NCBI RefSeq assembly: GCF_002150765.1
Contig: NZ_MUYM01000084.1
Location: 1 to 64,000, forward strand
Reading direction: 5' to 3'
DNA: 64,000 bases
From: Lentzea kentuckyensis
GTDB lineage: Bacteria; Actinomycetota; Actinomycetes; Mycobacteriales; Pseudonocardiaceae
Below are positions 57,804 to 64,000 of the stretch, piece after piece. The notes under the pieces are model-generated. The model worked only from the letters and a program-made list of their open reading frames with translations, had not been told where the DNA came from and did no database searches. Made by a program: the position numbers and the translations under genes. The stretch's first letter is position 1, and each line of letters begins with the position of its first letter.

Positions 57804-58694
57804 TCAGCGAGGGCCGGTCGACGGCCAGCCCGGGCCGCGGCCCCGCCGGCGCAGGTAGCGCTCGAACTCCGCCGCGATGTCGTCGCCTGAGGCCTCGGTG
57901 ATCTGGATGGCCGCGTCGCCGCGCTCCTCCAGCGCACGCACGTAGTTGCGCACGTCCTCGTCCTCGTCGGCCATCTCGGAGACCGTGCGCTCCCACTCCT
58001 CGGCCTGCTCCGGCAGCGCGCCGAGCGGGACCTCGATGTCGAGGACCTCCTCCACCCGGTGCAGCAGCGCGAGCGTGGCCTTGGGGGAGGGCGGCTGCGA
58101 GACGTAGTGCGGCACGGCGGCCCAGAACGAGATCGCCGGGATGCCGGCCTGCACGCACGCGTCCTGGAACACGCCGACGATGCCGGTCGGGCCCTCGTAC
58201 TTGGAGTGCTCCAGGCCGAACTTCTCGGCGGCGTCCGGGTCGTAGGCGGTACCGGTGACCGGCACGGGCCGGGTGTGGGGCGTGTCCATGAGCAGGGCGC
58301 CGAGCGTCACCACGGTCGTCACCCCGAGGGCCTCGATGTGGCCGAGGAGCTCGCCCACGAACTTGCGCCACCTCATGTTCGGCTCGATGCCGTGCACGAG
58401 GACCACGTCCACCGCGGAACCGGGCGGGCGGCACACCGAGAGCCGGGTGGTCGGCCAGTCGACCCTTCGGGTGACCCCGTCCACCATCCGGACTGTGGGC
58501 CTGGTCACCTGGAAGTCGTAGTAGTCGTCCGGGTCGATCTCGGCGAGCGGCGTGGCGTCCCAGGTGAGTTGCAGGTGCTCGATCGCGGTGCTGGCGGCAT
58601 CGCCCGCGTCGTTCCATCCCTCGAACCCGCAGATCATGATCGGGTCGGTGAGAGGCTGGCGCGCGGGTGATGGGGTCTGGGACGGATCGTTCAC
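57804..58694 (-). CDS. PAC2-family (proteasome assembly chaperone-like) protein
   Basis: A 296-residue protein of the PAC2 family. It opens, after a short polar lead, with MICGFEGWNDAGDAAS, and carries VVLVHGIEPNMRWRKFVGEL and AISFWAAVPHYVSQPPSPKA, the latter typical of actinobacterial members. The C-terminal part (about 230-296) is acidic and helical. A role in protein quality control or proteasome assembly is assumed from the family. It is divergent from metH with 48 bases between starts, a neighbourhood conserved in mycobacteria. Confidence 0.88.
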   Translation of the reverse strand: MNDPSQTPSPARQPLTDPIMICGFEGWNDAGDAASTAIEHLQLTWDATPLAEIDPDDYYDFQVTRPTVRMVDGVTRRVDWPTTRLSVCRPPGSAVDVVLVHGIEPNMRWRKFVGELLGHIEALGVTTVVTLGALLMDTPHTRPVPVTGTAYDPDAAEKFGLEHSKYEGPTGIVGVFQDACVQAGIPAISFWAAVPHYVSQPPSPKATLALLHRVEEVLDIEVPLGALPEQAEEWERTVSEMADEDEDVRNYVRALEERGDAAIQITEASGDDIAAEFERYLRRRGRGPGWPSTGPR

Positions 58695-58742
58695 GGCGCA
58701 AGACTACGGCCTCCCCCTGCTAACTCATCGTAGGCTTGGCCC

Positions 58743-62274
<3,532 letters not shown>

Positions 62275-62282
<8 letters not shown>

Positions 62283-62946
62283 CCCGGTCGTTTCCGATCT
62301 TCAGGCAGTTCTGTGGGACATGGACGGCACGCTGCTGGACTCCGAGAAACTGTGGGACATCCCGCTTTACGAGTACGCCGAGAAGCTCGGCGGGGTGCTG
62401 TCGCTGGAAACCCGCGAACGCATGGTCGGCACCAACGTGCCCACCACGATGCGCCTGCTGTTCGCCGACGTGGGCATCGAGCCTTCCGACTCGGATCTGG
62501 CGGACGGTGCCGCGTGGATCTCGCGCCGCACCGAGGAGGTGTTCCGCGCCGGCCTGCCGTGGCGTCCGGGCGCTGCCGAGGCGTTGCGGGCGGTGCGCTC
62601 GTCGGGCGTGCCGATGGCTCTGGTGACGTCGACCGAGCGTTCGCTGACCGAGGTCGCTTTGGACACGATCGGGCGGGATCTGTTCGACGTCACGGTGTGC
62701 GGGGACGAGGTGGACGGGCTGAACAAGCCGTTGCCCGAGCCGTACCTGAAAGCCGCGCGGTTGCTCGGGGTCGACGCGGCTCGGTGTGTGGCGATCGAGG
62801 ACTCGCCGACCGGCGTGGCGGCGGCGGTGGCGGCCGGGTGCACCGTGCTGGTGGTGCCCTGTGACGTCGAGGTGGAGGCGGGGGAGCGGCGGATCTTCCG
62901 CGACTCGCTGGTGGGCGTGGACCTGGACGTCCTGAAGACCCTCTAA
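62275..62946 (+). CDS. HAD-superfamily phosphatase
   Basis: A 223-residue hydrolase of the beta-phosphoglucomutase-like HAD group: motif I VLWDMDGTLLDSE with the nucleophile Asp, motif II in ALVTSTERS, Lys in LNKPLPEPY, and motif IV IEDSPTGVAAA. A helical cap lies at about residues 20-90. The substrate is unknown. ATG 62275 overlaps the end of metH by eight bases in another frame, a pairing conserved in actinobacteria. Its TAA stop lies inside the repeat motif at 62943-62975. Confidence 0.9.
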
Positions 62947-62975
62947 GCAACTGGCCAGAAGTCCTGTCCGAAACC
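62943..62975. repeat. Inverted copy of the 33-base repeat motif
   Basis: The reverse complement of these bases differs from 198-230 at three of 33 positions. It overlaps the stop codon of the HAD gene and faces the degenerate direct copy at 63300-63332, so the two bracket about 390 bases. This looks like the left edge of the second repeat element. Confidence 0.65.
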
Positions 62976-63210
62976 GCGTGGCCTCCGTTGGTGCCATGAG
63001 CCCTGCGGGGACCCTGTTGGCTGATCGCGCTCGACCCGGAGCTGGAGCCGGGATTGTTCAGCATGTCCGACAGATGGGCACCGCCCGGTATGTCCGATCC
63101 CCGCCCGCGCCACATGAAGATGCACATCTGCTTGCCGCCGAGTCGACCATGACCGCGATACGACGCTCAACCTGGTCGCCGTGCGCCGGACCGGCGTGCC
63201 TGGCGTGATT
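62976..63210. other. Gene-free stretch inside the second repeat element
   Basis: I find no supported gene here. Short ORFs exist in several frames but none has a ribosome site with a recognisable domain. Base composition is slightly lower in GC than the surrounding genes. The stretch lies between the inverted and direct 33-base motifs and may be the worn interior of a mobile element. Confidence 0.4.
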
Positions 63211-63332
63211 GCCCTGTTGGTTGTAGGTAAGTGCCCGTTGATGTTGAGTTGGTGGTACTTGCAGACGCCATCAACGCAAGGCGGGGGTGTGCTCGATCGG
63301 GTTACGGACACAGCTTCTGGCAGCCTGCTTAG
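63211..63332. repeat. Repeat element copy 2, main part
   Basis: Bases 63211-63274 match the reverse complement of 13-76 at about 92%. Overlapping them, 63246-63268 then 63300-63332 repeat the order of motifs found at 153-175 and 198-230. The element therefore carries the same parts as copy 1 in a different arrangement. It runs directly into the damaged pentapeptide-repeat gene, whose possible GTG (63287) lies inside it. Confidence 0.65.
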
Positions 63333-63923
63333 TAGTGCTTTGTTATGTATCGGCGTGGCAGGTCGACCTCGCCGAACGCGGGCAGATCACCGACCGGTTC
63401 GTCAAAGCCGTCGACCAGACCGGCAGCGCGGACATGAGCGTCCGGCTGGGCGGCATCTACTCGCTCGACCTGATCGCGGCCGACTCGCCCCCCGCATCGC
63501 AGGGCCGCGGCCAAGGTGCTCGCGGCGTTCGTCCGGCACCACCAGCCGTTGCTGCCCCCGGCCGGGCCGACCCGGTGCGAGGGCGGGTTCCGCCGGCAGA
63601 AGATCGACGTCGACACCGTCCTGCAGACGATCACGGCCATGGACAACGGTCCGTACGTCGACCTGAGCACCAGTTGCCTCAACGGTGCCGCGATGCGCGG
63701 AGCCCGGTTGCGGTGCGCTGTGTTGGATGGCGCGTTCCCGCAGAACGCCACCGACCTGCGCGGCGCGCTGCTGACCGGTGCCGACCTGCGCGGTGCCGAC
63801 CTGCGCGGAGCCGACCTGCGTGACGCGAACATCAGGTCGGCCAGGCTCGACCGGGAGGCGGCGCTGCGACAGGGTGCGGTCGACCGCGACGCGGTGCCGA
63901 TGCCTGTCAGGTGTTCCGAGTAG
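63287..63923 (+). pseudogene. Pentapeptide-repeat protein, frameshifted and 5' altered
   Basis: The first frame encodes a membrane-like segment (AACLVVLCYVSAW) and then QITDRFVKAVDQTGS and VRLGGIYSLDLIAADS, the usual lead-in of actinobacterial pentapeptide-repeat proteins. The text continues in another frame as KVLAAFVRHHQPLLPP and ends in pentapeptide repeats (ATDLRGALLTGADLRGADLR). The shift maps to a run of six C at 63488-63493; removing one C joins both parts without a break. Its N-terminus overlaps the repeat element. It is either a pseudogene or a sequencing slip in the homopolymer. Confidence 0.7.
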
Positions 63924-63941
63924 AGCACTCCATCGTGTGAC

Positions 63942-63966
63942 GGTAGCGGCCCTGTTGGTCGCTACC
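63942..63966. terminator. Hairpin after the pentapeptide-repeat gene
   Basis: GGTAGCG (63942-63948) pairs with CGCTACC (63960-63966) around an 11-base loop that reads GCCCTGTTGGT, the same bases that end the repeat unit at 63211-63221. It lies 19 bases beyond the stop and is followed by TTGC. Terminator function is plausible. Confidence 0.5.
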
Positions 63967-64000
63967 TTGCAAACCTGTCGATTGGTGCCGAATCAATTTC

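Noticed and set aside
58695..58742. Cobalamin riboswitch for metH
   Set aside because: The gap to the divergent gene is 48 bases, far too short for the aptamer, and no B12-box pattern is visible.

Overview
This is high-GC, gene-dense actinobacterial chromosome with many GTG starts and genes joined by 4-base stop/start overlaps. Mycothiol synthesis (mshC), an InhA-type enoyl reductase followed by a ferrochelatase with a C-terminal cysteine cluster, a clpS-DUF2017 pair, a PAC2-family gene beside metH, and promoters of the PafBC type all point to Actinomycetia. Gene content and order fit the Pseudonocardiales (a Lentzea- or Saccharothrix-like organism). That genus-level guess is inference; there is no rRNA gene in the window. 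I saw no tRNA, CRISPR array or intact insertion sequence.

Layout. 1-8.1 kb: a repeat element, an atypical SDR, two isochorismatase-fold hydrolases around a GlxA-like regulator, a two-TM membrane protein, DUF2203, an aldo/keto reductase, and a DrrAB-type exporter facing its TetR regulator across two matching palindromes, then a MobA-like gene. 8.1-11.1 kb: a MoxR-DUF58-VWA operon ending in a perfect 51-bp palindrome. 11.1-18.5 kb: an overlapping operon (response regulator, histidine kinase, orphan TAXI lipoprotein, DHFR-fold protein) facing a KgtP-like 2-oxoglutarate/H+ symporter, with a large FAD/Fe-S 2-hydroxyacid dehydrogenase behind it. 18.5-22.6 kb: fabG-inhA-hemH and an ABC exporter. 22.6-28.4 kb: two minus-strand genes of little-known function, an AAA/VWA operon, and a DUF4240 gene behind a PafBC-type promoter. 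28.4-29.5 kb: a tandem family of small secreted proteins, one of them truncated. 29.6-32.2 kb: an SCO6745-family gene and ctaD.

32.2-38.4 kb holds the most unusual set: an SPFH (stomatin-like) protein, a 1301-residue caspase/STAND/TPR protein, and a translationally coupled LCAT/PGAP1-like lipase-fold hydrolase, all on the minus strand behind a near-perfect PafBC-type DNA-damage promoter. It looks like an inducible conflict or cell-death module. 38.4-44.0 kb: a secreted multidomain GH2 beta-galactosidase and mshC. 44.0-45.5 kb: a divergent isopentenyltransferase and LOG-family pair, which together would be a minimal cytokinin pathway. 45.3-47.1 kb: clpS-DUF2017 plus two small coupled ORFs. 47.2-50.5 kb: two divergent secreted proteases (S8 and S1). 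50.5-53.4 kb: an HTH/nSTAND/seven-WD40 protein. 53.5-56.5 kb: a GbsR/MarR-type regulator facing an ABC exporter. 56.5-64 kb: an MFS efflux gene, a PAC2-family gene, metH, a HAD phosphatase, then a second copy of the window-edge repeat running into a frameshifted pentapeptide-repeat gene.

Three sites share the layout TTGTCRGAC-N8-TAnnnT (one has a weaker -10). They sit in front of an isochorismatase gene (apparently leaderless), the DUF4240 gene and the SPFH/caspase module, and suggest one DNA-damage regulon spread over the window.
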